Assembly (NCBI RefSeq): GCF_017115105.1
Contig: NZ_JABXKH010000048.1
Location: forward strand, 62,001 to 126,000
Source of the DNA: Nostoc sp. NMS2
Lineage (GTDB): Bacteria > Cyanobacteriota > Cyanobacteriia > Cyanobacteriales > Nostocaceae
Reading direction: 5' to 3'
DNA length: 64,000 nucleotides
Made by a program: the position numbers and the translations under genes. The notes under the pieces were generated by a model, which saw only the letters and a program-made list of their open reading frames with translations, searched no databases and was not told the origin of the DNA. Position 1 is the first letter of the stretch. Each line of letters starts with the position of its first letter. Below are positions 1 through 12,795 of this stretch, in pieces.

Positions 1-125
1 ATACTAGACCACCAACACTCACCACTGATAATTTACCAAGATAAGCAATATAACGTTCTAGCACTCACGGTTGATTTCCAGACCTTAATAAAGCCGCACC
101 TAAATTCTTAAGCGCAAACTAGCTC

Positions 126-614
126 TTAGCTTAAGCCAGAAGAGATATAGTCTAAGTAAACGCCCATTTCCTTACCAGCGTCAGAACCAACCAAGCTAGC
201 AGTTACTTCCTTGATTGCTTGGATAGCTTGGACGGTAGCACCAACGGGAACTCCTAAAGAGTTGTAGGTTTCCTTCAAGCCATTTAATACACGCTCATCC
301 AAAATGGAAGGATCGCCAGCTAACATCGCGTAGGTGGCATAGCGGAGGTAGTAGTCCAAATCACGGATGCAAGCAGCATAGCGGCGGGTGGTGTACATGT
401 TGCCGCCTGGACGGGTGATGTCAGAGTATAGCAAAGATTTTGCTACAGCTTCTTTGACGATCGCAGCAGCGTTAGCGCTGATGGTGCTAGCAGCACGTAC
501 CCGCAGTTCGCCAGTGGCGAAGTAGCCTTTTAGTTTTTCTAAAGCAGAGCTGTCTAAGTATTTACCTTGAACATCTGCGGAGTTAATGACAGCGGTAATT
601 GCGTCTTGAGCCAT
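126..614 (-). CDS. apcB: Allophycocyanin beta subunit
   Basis: This 162-residue protein is the beta chain of allophycocyanin, which builds the phycobilisome core cylinders and passes excitation energy toward the terminal emitters and chlorophyll. It has the standard family length. The chromophore-binding cysteine is in the motif [17 protein letters not shown] near residue 82, and [20 protein letters not shown] is a typical allophycocyanin beta start. It lies 65 bases downstream of apcA on the same strand, the usual order apcE-apcA-apcB. The small core linker apcC normally follows, but the 125 bases left in the window do not encode its start. Confidence 0.97.
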   Translation of the reverse strand: MAQDAITAVINSADVQGKYLDSSALEKLKGYFATGELRVRAASTISANAAAIVKEAVAKSLLYSDITRPGGNMYTTRRYAACIRDLDYYLRYATYAMLAGDPSILDERVLNGLKETYNSLGVPVGATVQAIQAIKEVTASLVGSDAGKEMGVYLDYISSGLS

Positions 615-679
615 GTTGTTAATTCCTTATTTCCAACCGTATTGCAATACTTCTGTTTCGGCAGGGAAACAGCATCACC

Positions 680-1165
680 CTATAGCAGGGCACCAACTAG
701 GTAGTCGAAGTAGGTACCAGCTTCAGAAGCATCATCACCAGACAGCAATGTAGTAGCTACATTCTTCAGCCCACGGATACCTTCAGCAACACCATCAATA
801 GGAGTTCCCAAGGACTTGTACAGTTCACGGGCACCGATAACGCCAATTTCTTCGATGGGGGTAACATCACCAGCAACGATACCGTAGGTAACGAGGCGGA
901 GGTAGTAATCTAGGTCACGCAGGCAAGTAGCAGTCAATTCTTGACCGTAAGCGTTACCACCAGGAGATACAACATCAGGACGCTTTTGGAACAGTTGATC
1001 GCCAGCTTGCTTAACCAGCCGTTCACGATTTTCTGTCAAGATTTGAGCAATCCGCACACGGCGTTCACCACTGGCAACAAAGGATTTGATCCGATCCAAT
1101 TCACCAGGGCTGAGATAGCGAGCTTCTGCATCAGCATTCACGATAGCTTTCGTGACAATACTCAT
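680..1165 (-). CDS. apcA: Allophycocyanin alpha subunit
   Basis: This is the alpha chain of allophycocyanin, 161 residues, pairing with ApcB in the phycobilisome core trimers. The chromophore cysteine is in the motif [18 protein letters not shown] near residue 80, and the C terminus ends [10 protein letters not shown] as expected. I start at the ATG at 1163-1165 ([19 protein letters not shown]). A GGAGG sits about 9 bases upstream on the coding strand, and this matches the family N terminus. The frame is open for seven more codons upstream, but that extension is not family-like. It is probably cotranscribed with apcB, and possibly with apcE. Confidence 0.97.
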   Translation of the reverse strand: MSIVTKAIVNADAEARYLSPGELDRIKSFVASGERRVRIAQILTENRERLVKQAGDQLFQKRPDVVSPGGNAYGQELTATCLRDLDYYLRLVTYGIVAGDVTPIEEIGVIGARELYKSLGTPIDGVAEGIRGLKNVATTLLSGDDASEAGTYFDYLVGALL

Positions 1166-1513
1166 TAATGGATTCCTCCAATACAAATGAAACCAGGATT
1201 TGATTAAACTGGTGCGACTTTAAATTTGGTTTACTGAGTTTATTTTCTCGTTCTTTTAGATACAACAGTTTAATAACTGCTACGGCTTATAAATTACGAG
1301 TTTTCTTGAGTCCACACAAGTACACAAGCTTTTAAACTCAGTTACCTTCCGCAAAACATTTTCCGGCATTCTGTTGAGCATTTATGACTGCTCTTAACAC
1401 TTTGTAATATTATCTTTCAGAATTTCCTGTTTTAGCTGTAATCTGAGAGCGATATTACGAAAGGTTACGAACGGGAGAGGGGACAGGTAAAAGGGGACAG
1501 GAAATAATCTGTA

Positions 1514-1536
<23 letters not shown>
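1166..1536. promoter_or_regulatory. apcE-apcA intergenic region
   Basis: This spacer of about 370 bases has no credible gene. On the coding strand it leads into apcA, with a GGAGG ribosome site at its apcA end, and is long enough to hold a separate apcA promoter. The part next to apcE is made of heptamer repeats (1514-1541). The central part is AT-rich without a motif I can name. In related cyanobacteria apcA and apcB are often transcribed from their own promoter in addition to read-through from apcE; that is family knowledge, not something seen here. Confidence 0.45.
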
Positions 1537-5399
<3,863 letters not shown>

Positions 5400-5930
5400 A
5401 TGCACAAAAGTTCTAAATTCAACTATTTATTCAATGTTACCCTGTCTGCGATCGCAGTTATTTTAGCCGTCACTCCTGCAAATGCGCTTCCAGAACAAAA
5501 CATCAGCAGCGTTGTGAAGTGGGCAAAGACCAGGCCTCAACTACCAACTCTGAGATACAACAGCGAAGCCCACGGCTACGAGGGTAGAAAAGGAAATTTA
5601 TACTTTTATGCTGATGTCACCCAAGAAAATGGGACAGTGATTAAAGAAGGAATAACTGTGAGTGGTGACTCAAGTATCAAATTCACCACAAAAAATACCA
5701 AAGCGGTGAAACTGTTACAAAATATTTATAATTCTAATATTGCTAATGACTTCCAGAAGTCTCGGTATGTCACCAAAGTTGGACGTGACCAATTTTATAG
5801 TGGGCAAAAGTTTGCTTACATCACGGCGGCGGTACAAGGTGGGTCATCATTGCAGATAATTCCTTTGAATAAGTTGCAAGAGTTTATAGATAGTGCAAAA
5901 TATTGCCAAACTAATCAATGCGACCTTTGA
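5400..5930 (+). CDS. Hypothetical exported protein
   Basis: This 176-residue protein has a clear signal peptide: a basic start, a hydrophobic core around LFNVTLSAIAVILAVTPANA, and a likely cleavage after ANA near residue 29. The mature part is small and polar with no domain I recognise. Two cysteines near the end (KYCQTNQCDL) could form a disulfide. It lies 14 bases upstream of the next gene on the same strand, so the two probably form an operon of exported proteins. I cannot assign a function; a periplasmic or cell-surface role is an inference from the signal peptide. Confidence 0.75.
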   Translation: MHKSSKFNYLFNVTLSAIAVILAVTPANALPEQNISSVVKWAKTRPQLPTLRYNSEAHGYEGRKGNLYFYADVTQENGTVIKEGITVSGDSSIKFTTKNTKAVKLLQNIYNSNIANDFQKSRYVTKVGRDQFYSGQKFAYITAAVQGGSSLQIIPLNKLQEFIDSAKYCQTNQCDL

Positions 5931-5944
5931 TTAGTTGATATTTT

Positions 5945-7075
5945 ATGATGATAAAGCGACGTAAATTTATCTGCTTGATTCCTGGTTTCGTAGTAGGTAG
6001 TACTAGCAGCATACTTTTGAGTTCCGATACCAAAAAATATTTAACCATTAAGCGTAAACGAAATCTACCTTTCTTCTTAGGCTGGTATGACCACATTTAC
6101 AATATTGATGTTTCCACTCAAGTATCTTCTAAAGGAATTAATCTATTAATACCTTATGTAGGAGAAGCAGATAAGGGAAAAATTCAAGCATTTTTGGATG
6201 CTTCTAAGAAAGTAGGAGTAAAAGTTTTATTAGAGATTTATCGTCCCCTAGTTGAATCAGAAAATATCTTAGGGGTAAAAGACTTTATTCGTACTTATAA
6301 AAATCATCCTTCCGTTTATGGTTGGTATCTTTATGATGAACCAGAGATTAAAAAACCTACACCACTCTCTCCAGATTTATTAAAAAAGGTATACCAAGCT
6401 ATTAAGCAAGAAGATAAATCAAAGCCAGTTGCTTTAGTTTTTGCTGACATAAAAAAAATTGAATCTTACGCCGATGGAATGGATATACTGATGTGGGATA
6501 GTTATCCTTGCGAGGAAGGAGTTCCAGAATTTGAATGGGTATTATCTTACCGAAAAGCACTCTATAAAGTCATTTCTCTAGCTAACGTTAAAAACAAAAA
6601 ATTTTGGAACGTACTACAGGCTTATAGCAAGAGTCAGTTCAAAAAACGACTGCCAACAAAAGTAGAATTTCGCTATATGTTTTATTTATCAGTCTTTGCA
6701 GGGGCTGATGGACTGCTATTTTGGACACACTACCTCTCTTCACATTCCTGGAATGAGTCAGTTTTGTATCCGACTATTAAAGAACTACAAGAGTACATTC
6801 CTGCAATCATTAAAGGAGAAGATTTGAGCAATCCAGTACAAGTAAACAACTCAGACATCCAAGTTAAATTATTCCCTATTCCTAATACTAAAAAATATTT
6901 GATGATAACTGTTAATCACAATCCAACTCAGATAAATCTCATCTTAAAACTTACTCAGAGGTTAGCCGGTAAAATAGTTACTTTTAACAAAAAAACTATT
7001 ACTAACCTATCCCCTGATGCAAGTTTCAGTACTCTTTTAAATCCTTACGAGGTTCGGGTATATCAAATAGGATAA
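5945..7075 (+). CDS. Exported TIM-barrel, glycoside-hydrolase-like protein
   Basis: The 376-residue product begins with a basic, twin-Lys/Arg leader and a hydrophobic segment (residues 5-25), suggesting export or lipid-side anchoring. The body reads as a glycoside-hydrolase-like alpha/beta barrel. VYGWYLYDEPE around residue 133 has an acidic residue at the end of a strand, as in acid/base catalytic positions. DILMWDSYPCEEGVPEFEW and GADGLLFWTHYLSS look like further barrel strands. The C-terminal 80 residues resemble a small beta domain. It follows the exported protein by 14 bases and adjoins the polysaccharide locus, so polysaccharide trimming is a plausible inference. The exact family and substrate are not determined. 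Confidence 0.6.
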   Translation: MMIKRRKFICLIPGFVVGSTSSILLSSDTKKYLTIKRKRNLPFFLGWYDHIYNIDVSTQVSSKGINLLIPYVGEADKGKIQAFLDASKKVGVKVLLEIYRPLVESENILGVKDFIRTYKNHPSVYGWYLYDEPEIKKPTPLSPDLLKKVYQAIKQEDKSKPVALVFADIKKIESYADGMDILMWDSYPCEEGVPEFEWVLSYRKALYKVISLANVKNKKFWNVLQAYSKSQFKKRLPTKVEFRYMFYLSVFAGADGLLFWTHYLSSHSWNESVLYPTIKELQEYIPAIIKGEDLSNPVQVNNSDIQVKLFPIPNTKKYLMITVNHNPTQINLILKLTQRLAGKIVTFNKKTITNLSPDASFSTLLNPYEVRVYQIG

Positions 7076-7135
7076 GTTAATTGGCTTAATTAAATATAAG
7101 ACCCCTTTACTCTCCTAACCTCTGAGGACACGGAG

Positions 7136-7256
7136 GTGGACTTCTCTGCGAGATACGCAAATGTTTGTGTAGTAGCGTAAAGCCAACTCTTAGAGACGCT
7201 GCGCGAACGGCATAGCTTCACTTAGCGCGTCAGCGTGCCGGAGCCTCTATTCTATT
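7136..7256. repeat. Interspersed palindromic repeat cluster
   Basis: The spacer between the barrel protein and the glycosyltransferase contains GC-richer blocks such as GAGACGCTGCGCGAACGG and TAGCGCGTCAGCGTGCC embedded in AT-rich sequence. Their composition and self-complementary pieces match the short palindromic repeats scattered in Nostoc genomes. Comparable pieces occur near 49600-49660 and inside the gene at 54128-54148. There is no coding signal here. Confidence 0.5.
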
Positions 7257-7373
7257 CGCCTAATACTTTTCAAACATCCTTTCATGAATCGAATGCATTT
7301 ATTGATAGCCAAATAAAGGTTATGATGTACCTCATTTGATTAGGAAAAGCTATAAAGTCTAGTAAACTATGAA

Positions 7374-8525
7374 TTACCAGTTGTTGACTCGCAAAACTTG
7401 ATTACGGAATAATTGATAGCTATAGCCAGAAAAGTGAGCAAGTGGCATACTCAATAAAGTAATTCCGCACAAAAACCAACGGCTAAAGAATGACGGAACT
7501 TTATCTTCGCTACCTCGCCAGATTTCCAAATCAAAGTTTTTCGAGCATTCCAAAGTAACTCGGAGACTCTCTAAAAAAGGTAAAATTAAACCTATTATAA
7601 TTAATGATTCTATAGGCAAACCCAGCTTAGGAAATAGTAAATCAACAATCAGCAGTAAAATAACAGTAGATATAAATACAAAAGGCAGTAAACCTCTCAG
7701 CTGCGATTGTATTTTGTGTTTTGTACTTGTTAAATAACGACCTCTGCCATACTTAAAGTATTGAATAAGCAAAGACTTCCAGCTTTTTCGAGGGTAGTAC
7801 CAGACGCAAATTTTGGAGTCGATGTAAATTGCTTGTTTCTTGTTATTAATTAATCTTTGATTTAATTCTGCATCTTGATTAGTAATTTGCGTTGTGTCAA
7901 ATACGTTTTTTAATCTCAGGTTTAATTCAGTATCTTCATTAGAATTTGCTTCGACATTATAGCCTTCTATCTCTAATAAACTCTTTTTCCAAAAGCACCC
8001 TAAATAAACTGTATCTGCATAACCTGTATAGTTGGGATTTCTATATTTGGCTCCACCATTACCAAGAAAGCTTTTGGATGCAAGGGCAACACCAGCTTGG
8101 AAAGAAGTTTCAGCAACAAAACGTTGCGCTCCACCAACATTGCTAGCTTTTGATTTCAGCAAAGCCTCTATACATTTTTCAATGTAGTCAGGTGCATAAT
8201 CCGAATGGGCATCAATTCTAATAAAAACATCACCTATAGATTCAGACAAAATTAAATTAAGACCAGCAGATTGGATTTTTTCAGGATTGTGTATTAATTT
8301 AACTCGTGCGTCTTTATCTGATATTTTTTTCACTATTTCTTGAGTGCCATCATTGCTGCCACCATCAGCTACAAATATCTCGATTAGGTTGGGATAACTT
8401 GTTTCTAAAAAACCTAAAACCAGGTTTTCTATATAATTTACCTCGTTATAGGTTGGTATGGCTACAGTTACAGAAGGAAAAGTCTTGAATCGGGATTCAA
8501 CTAACATATTAGATTTAGCTATCAT
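7374..8525 (-). CDS. Family 2 glycosyltransferase (ExoA-like)
   Basis: This 383-residue enzyme is predicted to add a sugar from a nucleotide donor to a lipid-linked exopolysaccharide intermediate at the cytoplasmic membrane. The GT-A domain (residues 15-250) opens with VTVAIPTYNEVNYIENLV and contains FVADGGSNDGTQEIV. The metal-site region reads FIRIDAHSDYAPDY, where DAH replaces a classic DxD as in ExoA-like enzymes. Two or three C-terminal hydrophobic segments (about 270-380) anchor it. It is the last gene of the minus-strand polysaccharide run. Confidence 0.85.
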   Translation of the reverse strand: MIAKSNMLVESRFKTFPSVTVAIPTYNEVNYIENLVLGFLETSYPNLIEIFVADGGSNDGTQEIVKKISDKDARVKLIHNPEKIQSAGLNLILSESIGDVFIRIDAHSDYAPDYIEKCIEALLKSKASNVGGAQRFVAETSFQAGVALASKSFLGNGGAKYRNPNYTGYADTVYLGCFWKKSLLEIEGYNVEANSNEDTELNLRLKNVFDTTQITNQDAELNQRLINNKKQAIYIDSKICVWYYPRKSWKSLLIQYFKYGRGRYLTSTKHKIQSQLRGLLPFVFISTVILLLIVDLLFPKLGLPIESLIIIGLILPFLESLRVTLECSKNFDLEIWRGSEDKVPSFFSRWFLCGITLLSMPLAHFSGYSYQLFRNQVLRVNNW

Positions 8526-8558
8526 ATTGAATTGGCTCTAGATAAATAACAATTTAAA

Positions 8559-9332
8559 TTACAAAAACATTTTTATCGGGATCATCATAAAACGCATACA
8601 TGCTTTTAAAAAGCAAAAAATATCAGTTTTTAAGCTATCAATAGGAGATAGAGGAAAGTATTTCTTACGCACCTCTCTGTGCATTCTATAATGCTTAAAG
8701 ACTTTTATAGAAGATACACCTGTCGTGTCATAGTAAGAAATTGGAAAATATAGCAGGTGGGGTTGAGCAATTAAAGAGGCTCTAATATTAAAATCATAAT
8801 CCATTTCTAAAGTTAGCTGCTCATCATACAAGCCGACTTTCTGAATAAGTTTTTGAGAGAAAATAGTAGACTGGTGACAGATAGGGTTGCGAGATAAAAA
8901 TAAGTTTTTATCCCAATGAGTATACTGCTTAATATGTCTTTTTAAGTATTGTTTTTGGCTCAAAGAAATAGTTTCTCCAAATGCCCAAAGCCACTTTTCT
9001 TTTACATAAGAATCTACAATTTTAGTAATTACTACTTCATTAACTAATGAATCTCCCGAATTTAAGAAAATCACTAAATTACCTGATGATTTAAGTAATC
9101 CTACATTAAAAGCGTTAGCAATTCCAACACCATTTTGCTGAAATATAATCACTTTTTTTTGATGACTATATTGATTGATAAGCTCAACTGTTTTGTCTGT
9201 CGAATTACCATCAACAATAATGTGATTAATATATTTATAATCTTGTGTACTAACACTATCTAAAGTTTTAAGTATACAATTTGAAGAATTTTTTGTCAAA
9301 GTAATTACATCAACTTCAATTAGGTTATTCAT
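8559..9332 (-). CDS. Family 2 glycosyltransferase
   Basis: This 257-residue GT-A enzyme starts VDVITLTKNSSNCILKTLDS and has the donor-site motif IIVDGNSTDKTVELI, typical of short glycosyltransferases that extend repeat units. The expected DxD position reads FLNSGDSLV, so the metal-binding acid pattern is non-classical, which is common in this subgroup. There are no obvious membrane spans except a hydrophobic C-terminal tail. It lies 33 bases upstream of the ExoA-like gene and 26 bases downstream of the polymerase, consistent with one transcript. Confidence 0.85.
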   Translation of the reverse strand: MNNLIEVDVITLTKNSSNCILKTLDSVSTQDYKYINHIIVDGNSTDKTVELINQYSHQKKVIIFQQNGVGIANAFNVGLLKSSGNLVIFLNSGDSLVNEVVITKIVDSYVKEKWLWAFGETISLSQKQYLKRHIKQYTHWDKNLFLSRNPICHQSTIFSQKLIQKVGLYDEQLTLEMDYDFNIRASLIAQPHLLYFPISYYDTTGVSSIKVFKHYRMHREVRKKYFPLSPIDSLKTDIFCFLKACMRFMMIPIKMFL

Positions 9333-9358
9333 GATTTTTTCAGGTTATAGACAGTTAT

Positions 9359-10681
9359 TTACCATTGAGAAATAGCCAGCTCAATATAATCTATAATAGA
9401 TGATGTAAATATATGACCTTCTAAGTAATTAAATGTAGGATTTGCACGAGAGTTAGCTTGTAAAAAATAAAAAAAGTAACTAACCGACAAAGAAGTCAAA
9501 ATCACCATAGATAAAAATTTTATTTGTGGTTTAAGCTTACTCTTTCTTTCTAGAGGTAAATAGAAAAAAATTCCTAAAAAGGATAGAAGTATAAGACTTA
9601 ATCTCAAAGGAAGGTAATCAAGATTGCGGGTAAATAAGAATAAAATTGACTGTAATACATAAAGGCATAACATACTTATATCTAAACGTTTTTCTTCTGG
9701 AGTAAGGCGATAATTTAAATTTGTCTCAATGTAATTATCTCGTGAGAGATTTATATAAAAATAACCAACAAATGCTACAAGTATTAAATGAGCTAGAAAA
9801 CCTAAACTCGCTAGTTGGTGTTTTACGAAAAATGCACTTTTAGCGGCTAAGAAACTAAGCTGGTGAATGCTACTTATTGTATCAATGATAGATGCGATAG
9901 TAGCTTGATTCATAGAATATGAATATATAAATGCAAATACAAATAAAATAATACTTAAATATTTCATAATTACACTAAATTTATTAAATAGCTTGTGCTG
10001 TAATAAGCTATTTACATCGACGAATTGCATAATTATTATTGGTAAATAAAGGAGGATGGAATAATGATTTACAATACTCAAAAAGAAAAAGAATACACAA
10101 GTAAACTTATTTTTCTGAGAAACTAATGCACACAAAAAAAAGGTACTTGAGATAAATTGGCGCATTAGAAATGCTTGAAGATAAAATGCAGGATTTAGCA
10201 AAACAAACAATATTAGTAAAGCATAATATTTTTTTGAAATACCCTTACAAATTACGAAAAATGTCAGAAAATTAATAATAAAAGACCAGCTTAATAGAAA
10301 GCCAAGCTCCGAACCATTACAAATAATAAATAATAGAGATGCGAGGAAATAAAAACCTGGTTCAAATGGAAAATTGGCTGATTGAAAACATTCTATAGGA
10401 TTATCACCATTACAATCTCGATATGCTATTAAATATTGCTCGGTATCAGCTTGAATATCTATAAGACAACAGAAAAGAGTGACGGTAACTGCTACTAGCA
10501 GAAGTATAGAATTATTGAGTAAGCTGTCTAGGCTATAAAATTTTGAGTTGCTATTGATAAATACAAATAAAAGTAGTGGCAATACTCCAATTATCGGAAT
10601 CTGTATCCATATAATTATTCCAATAAATAGGAAAATATACCTTTGATAGTTAGTTTGAATACTTGATAAATTAAAATTCAT
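9359..10681 (-). CDS. EpsG/Wzy-like polysaccharide polymerase
   Basis: This 440-residue protein is almost entirely hydrophobic, with about ten to twelve predicted membrane segments. A larger soluble loop around residues 80-110 (QADTEQYLIAYRDCNGDNP) sits early in the chain. That layout is the EpsG/Wzy class, which joins undecaprenyl-linked repeat units in the periplasm. It is surrounded by glycosyltransferases and upstream genes for flippase and chain-length control, as expected for a Wzx/Wzy pathway. Sequence conservation in this class is low, so the call rests on topology and context. Confidence 0.75.
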   Translation of the reverse strand: MNFNLSSIQTNYQRYIFLFIGIIIWIQIPIIGVLPLLLFVFINSNSKFYSLDSLLNNSILLLVAVTVTLFCCLIDIQADTEQYLIAYRDCNGDNPIECFQSANFPFEPGFYFLASLLFIICNGSELGFLLSWSFIINFLTFFVICKGISKKYYALLILFVLLNPAFYLQAFLMRQFISSTFFLCALVSQKNKFTCVFFFFLSIVNHYSILLYLPIIIMQFVDVNSLLQHKLFNKFSVIMKYLSIILFVFAFIYSYSMNQATIASIIDTISSIHQLSFLAAKSAFFVKHQLASLGFLAHLILVAFVGYFYINLSRDNYIETNLNYRLTPEEKRLDISMLCLYVLQSILFLFTRNLDYLPLRLSLILLSFLGIFFYLPLERKSKLKPQIKFLSMVILTSLSVSYFFYFLQANSRANPTFNYLEGHIFTSSIIDYIELAISQW

Positions 10682-10696
10682 TATCTAATTCTCTGC

Positions 10697-11680
10697 TTAG
10701 GCAATCAAAGATTTTTGAAATAAGCTCAACCAGATTATATGTTCTTCTCTACTCATCCTGAGAATAGTAAATAAACTCTGAATCTGTCCTTTAGTCCAAT
10801 TCCACATGATCAATATTTCTGCTTTATTATTTGGATTAATTAAAGCTTTAAAATAGCAAGCAATTATTTGCAAAAATCCTTTGATAATTCGGAGAATTGA
10901 TACAAACAACCAAATATAATAAGAACTGTTCCAACGCATAACAGCAATGTAAGGAGCTGCGACACCAAAACCATACATTAAGTTAAAAAGATAAGTTTCT
11001 GATATACGCTTTGTGGGGATAAAATGGTGCAGCACACAATCAGGTGTATACCAAAGTTCATAACCTGCGTTCAGAATTCGCAAAACTATCTCAGAATCTC
11101 CTCCCGCACTTAGTTTTTTTCCTTCTCTATCGTTGAGTAATTGTTTATCTAACCAGCCACTTTTCTCAAGAGCAGTTCTACGAATAACTAAACCTGCACC
11201 TGGAATCTGGTAATTACGCCGATTTAATTGTTTTGCAGTTTCGCCGGACTCATAGGCAGCAAATTTACCTGAATGCTTGACAAGGATGGGCGAAGGAGTT
11301 ATTTCCCAATCGAGAACTACCTTGCCACCAAAAGCACCGCAATTTGGATGAGATGCAGAAAATTGTATTGCTTTATCTATCCAGTCTTCTGATAAAAGGC
11401 AGTCATCATCAACAAAAGCGAGCCATTCACTAGTTGTATTTTTAATTCCACATAAACGGGCGTGAGTTAATCCTTGTTTTTGCTCTACTATCCTATGCAA
11501 GCCAGGTATTAGTTGTAAATTGATGTGTTTTTCAACAACAGCACTAGTATCATCTGTACAGTTATTATCTACAACTAAAACTGACCAATTATAGTTTTTA
11601 GAAATATTCTGTAATGAAATTGCTGTGAGAACACGATCTAGTAAAGCTGCATTGTTATAAGTACAAATTACAAGATCCAT
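10697..11680 (-). CDS. Family 2 glycosyltransferase
   Basis: This 327-residue GT-A glycosyltransferase begins MDLVICTYNNAALLDRVL. It has VLVVDNNCTDDTSAVVE as its nucleotide-binding segment, a clear DDD metal motif in LAFVDDDCLLSEDW near residue 93, and GGDSEIVLRILNAGYELWY as the acceptor-side ED-type motif near 193. One hydrophobic stretch near 250-275 may associate it with the membrane. It is 15 bases upstream of the polymerase. A decayed copy of its 5' end lies at 12609-12738, beyond the FkbM gene, which suggests a duplicated glycosyltransferase once stood there. Confidence 0.87.
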   Translation of the reverse strand: MDLVICTYNNAALLDRVLTAISLQNISKNYNWSVLVVDNNCTDDTSAVVEKHINLQLIPGLHRIVEQKQGLTHARLCGIKNTTSEWLAFVDDDCLLSEDWIDKAIQFSASHPNCGAFGGKVVLDWEITPSPILVKHSGKFAAYESGETAKQLNRRNYQIPGAGLVIRRTALEKSGWLDKQLLNDREGKKLSAGGDSEIVLRILNAGYELWYTPDCVLHHFIPTKRISETYLFNLMYGFGVAAPYIAVMRWNSSYYIWLFVSILRIIKGFLQIIACYFKALINPNNKAEILIMWNWTKGQIQSLFTILRMSREEHIIWLSLFQKSLIA

Positions 11681-11831
11681 AAGTAAACTCCACTAGAAGG
11701 TACTGATCAATATATAGGGATAATATTTGATTTTTGAAAAGTCTAATTGGCTAGAAGCTTGTTACACAAGGAGTTTTTCAAGATAGCTAGCAAGATTTAA
11801 GTAGGGTTCCTATAAATTATCAAAATAAGTA

Positions 11832-12566
11832 TCAAGACCAGTTTTGGCTTTTCAAAAGCCAGTGGTCTTTACGAATGAATAAAATATCACATTGCCCCAT
11901 TGCATTATCCAATGGTCTACGCAGAACATTGACAATTTCATAGGGTTGAAAATCTTGTTCATTCATCCATGCTATTGATTCATGCAGTAGAATCATCTCT
12001 GATGAAAATCGAAAAAATTGTAGTTCTAGCAAAACAAAATCTGAATATTTTAGGACTTTTTTCGCTCCTGATAAAACTTTTAATTCATAACCTTGAACGT
12101 CAATTTTTATAAAATGTGGTTGTTTAATAACTCCTTGCTCAAACAGATTGTCTATAGATACAATTGGTACTTCACGAGAGGCAATACCAGAATACATCAG
12201 ACTACTGCTATTCAAATTTTTAGTCACACCTATCTGTAACGTGCCAGGCTCGGAACCAGCCGCAGCCAAAATAAACTTGATATTACTATGTTGATTGGTC
12301 AAGTCCTGTAGAGGTAGTAATCGCTCTTCAAGAGGCTCGATCATAAAATACCCGGCATCTGGCCAACTTTGCATTGCTAACTTCGTCCAAGAACCTTGTG
12401 CAGCTCCAATATCAAGGACTACTTGAGGGCTATAGCCACGTTCAACCAACCCCTTCAGACATAAGTCCATACCGACTCCCTGAGCAAGTCGAGCAAGTCG
12501 TAGGTTAAAAGGTTTTAAAACTTTATTTGCTATAAATTGTATATTTTCTTTTATAACAGATACCAT
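11832..12566 (-). CDS. FkbM family methyltransferase
   Basis: The 244-residue protein has the FkbM-type SAM-binding fold: VVLDIGAAQGSWTKLAMQ (motif I), YFMIEPLEERL, and PHFIKIDVQGYELKVLSGA, the signature with the IDVQG/E element. Members O-methylate sugars or other small molecules; inside an exopolysaccharide locus, methylation of a sugar residue is the simplest inference. It is separated by about 150 bases from the downstream glycosyltransferase and followed upstream by a glycosyltransferase remnant, so the locus has been rearranged here. Confidence 0.88.
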   Translation of the reverse strand: MVSVIKENIQFIANKVLKPFNLRLARLAQGVGMDLCLKGLVERGYSPQVVLDIGAAQGSWTKLAMQSWPDAGYFMIEPLEERLLPLQDLTNQHSNIKFILAAAGSEPGTLQIGVTKNLNSSSLMYSGIASREVPIVSIDNLFEQGVIKQPHFIKIDVQGYELKVLSGAKKVLKYSDFVLLELQFFRFSSEMILLHESIAWMNEQDFQPYEIVNVLRRPLDNAMGQCDILFIRKDHWLLKSQNWS

Positions 12567-12608
12567 CGTAATTTACCTATCCCTTGCTATTATGTGTAGT
12601 ATTTAAAC

Positions 12609-12738
12609 ATTTGTAGAGTTATTATCTACAACTGAAACTGTCTATTGATACCTAGAAGATACTTTTGATAATTAAAGGGTTTGCAAGAACACGCTCTAGT
12701 AGATTAGCATTATTGTATGTACAAAATATTATATCCAT
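12609..12738 (-). pseudogene. Remnant of a family 2 glycosyltransferase 5' end
   Basis: Read on minus from the ATG at 12736-12738, this stretch gives MDIIFCTYNNANLLERVLA, nearly matching the start MDLVICTYNNAALLDRVLT of the intact gene at 10697-11680. After a stop and a frame change it resumes SVVDNNSTN, matching VLVVDNNCTDD. Similarity then ends. It is a decayed fragment of a duplicated glycosyltransferase and cannot encode a working enzyme. Confidence 0.85.
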
Positions 12739-12795
12739 GAATACAATTTAATTAGTTTTAACTTAAAAATCAGTTGGAAAATATGGCTCATAAAG

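Noticed and set aside
1-125. Possible apcC core-linker gene downstream of apcB
   Set aside because: The expected linker start is not encoded in these bases; the gene probably lies just outside the window.
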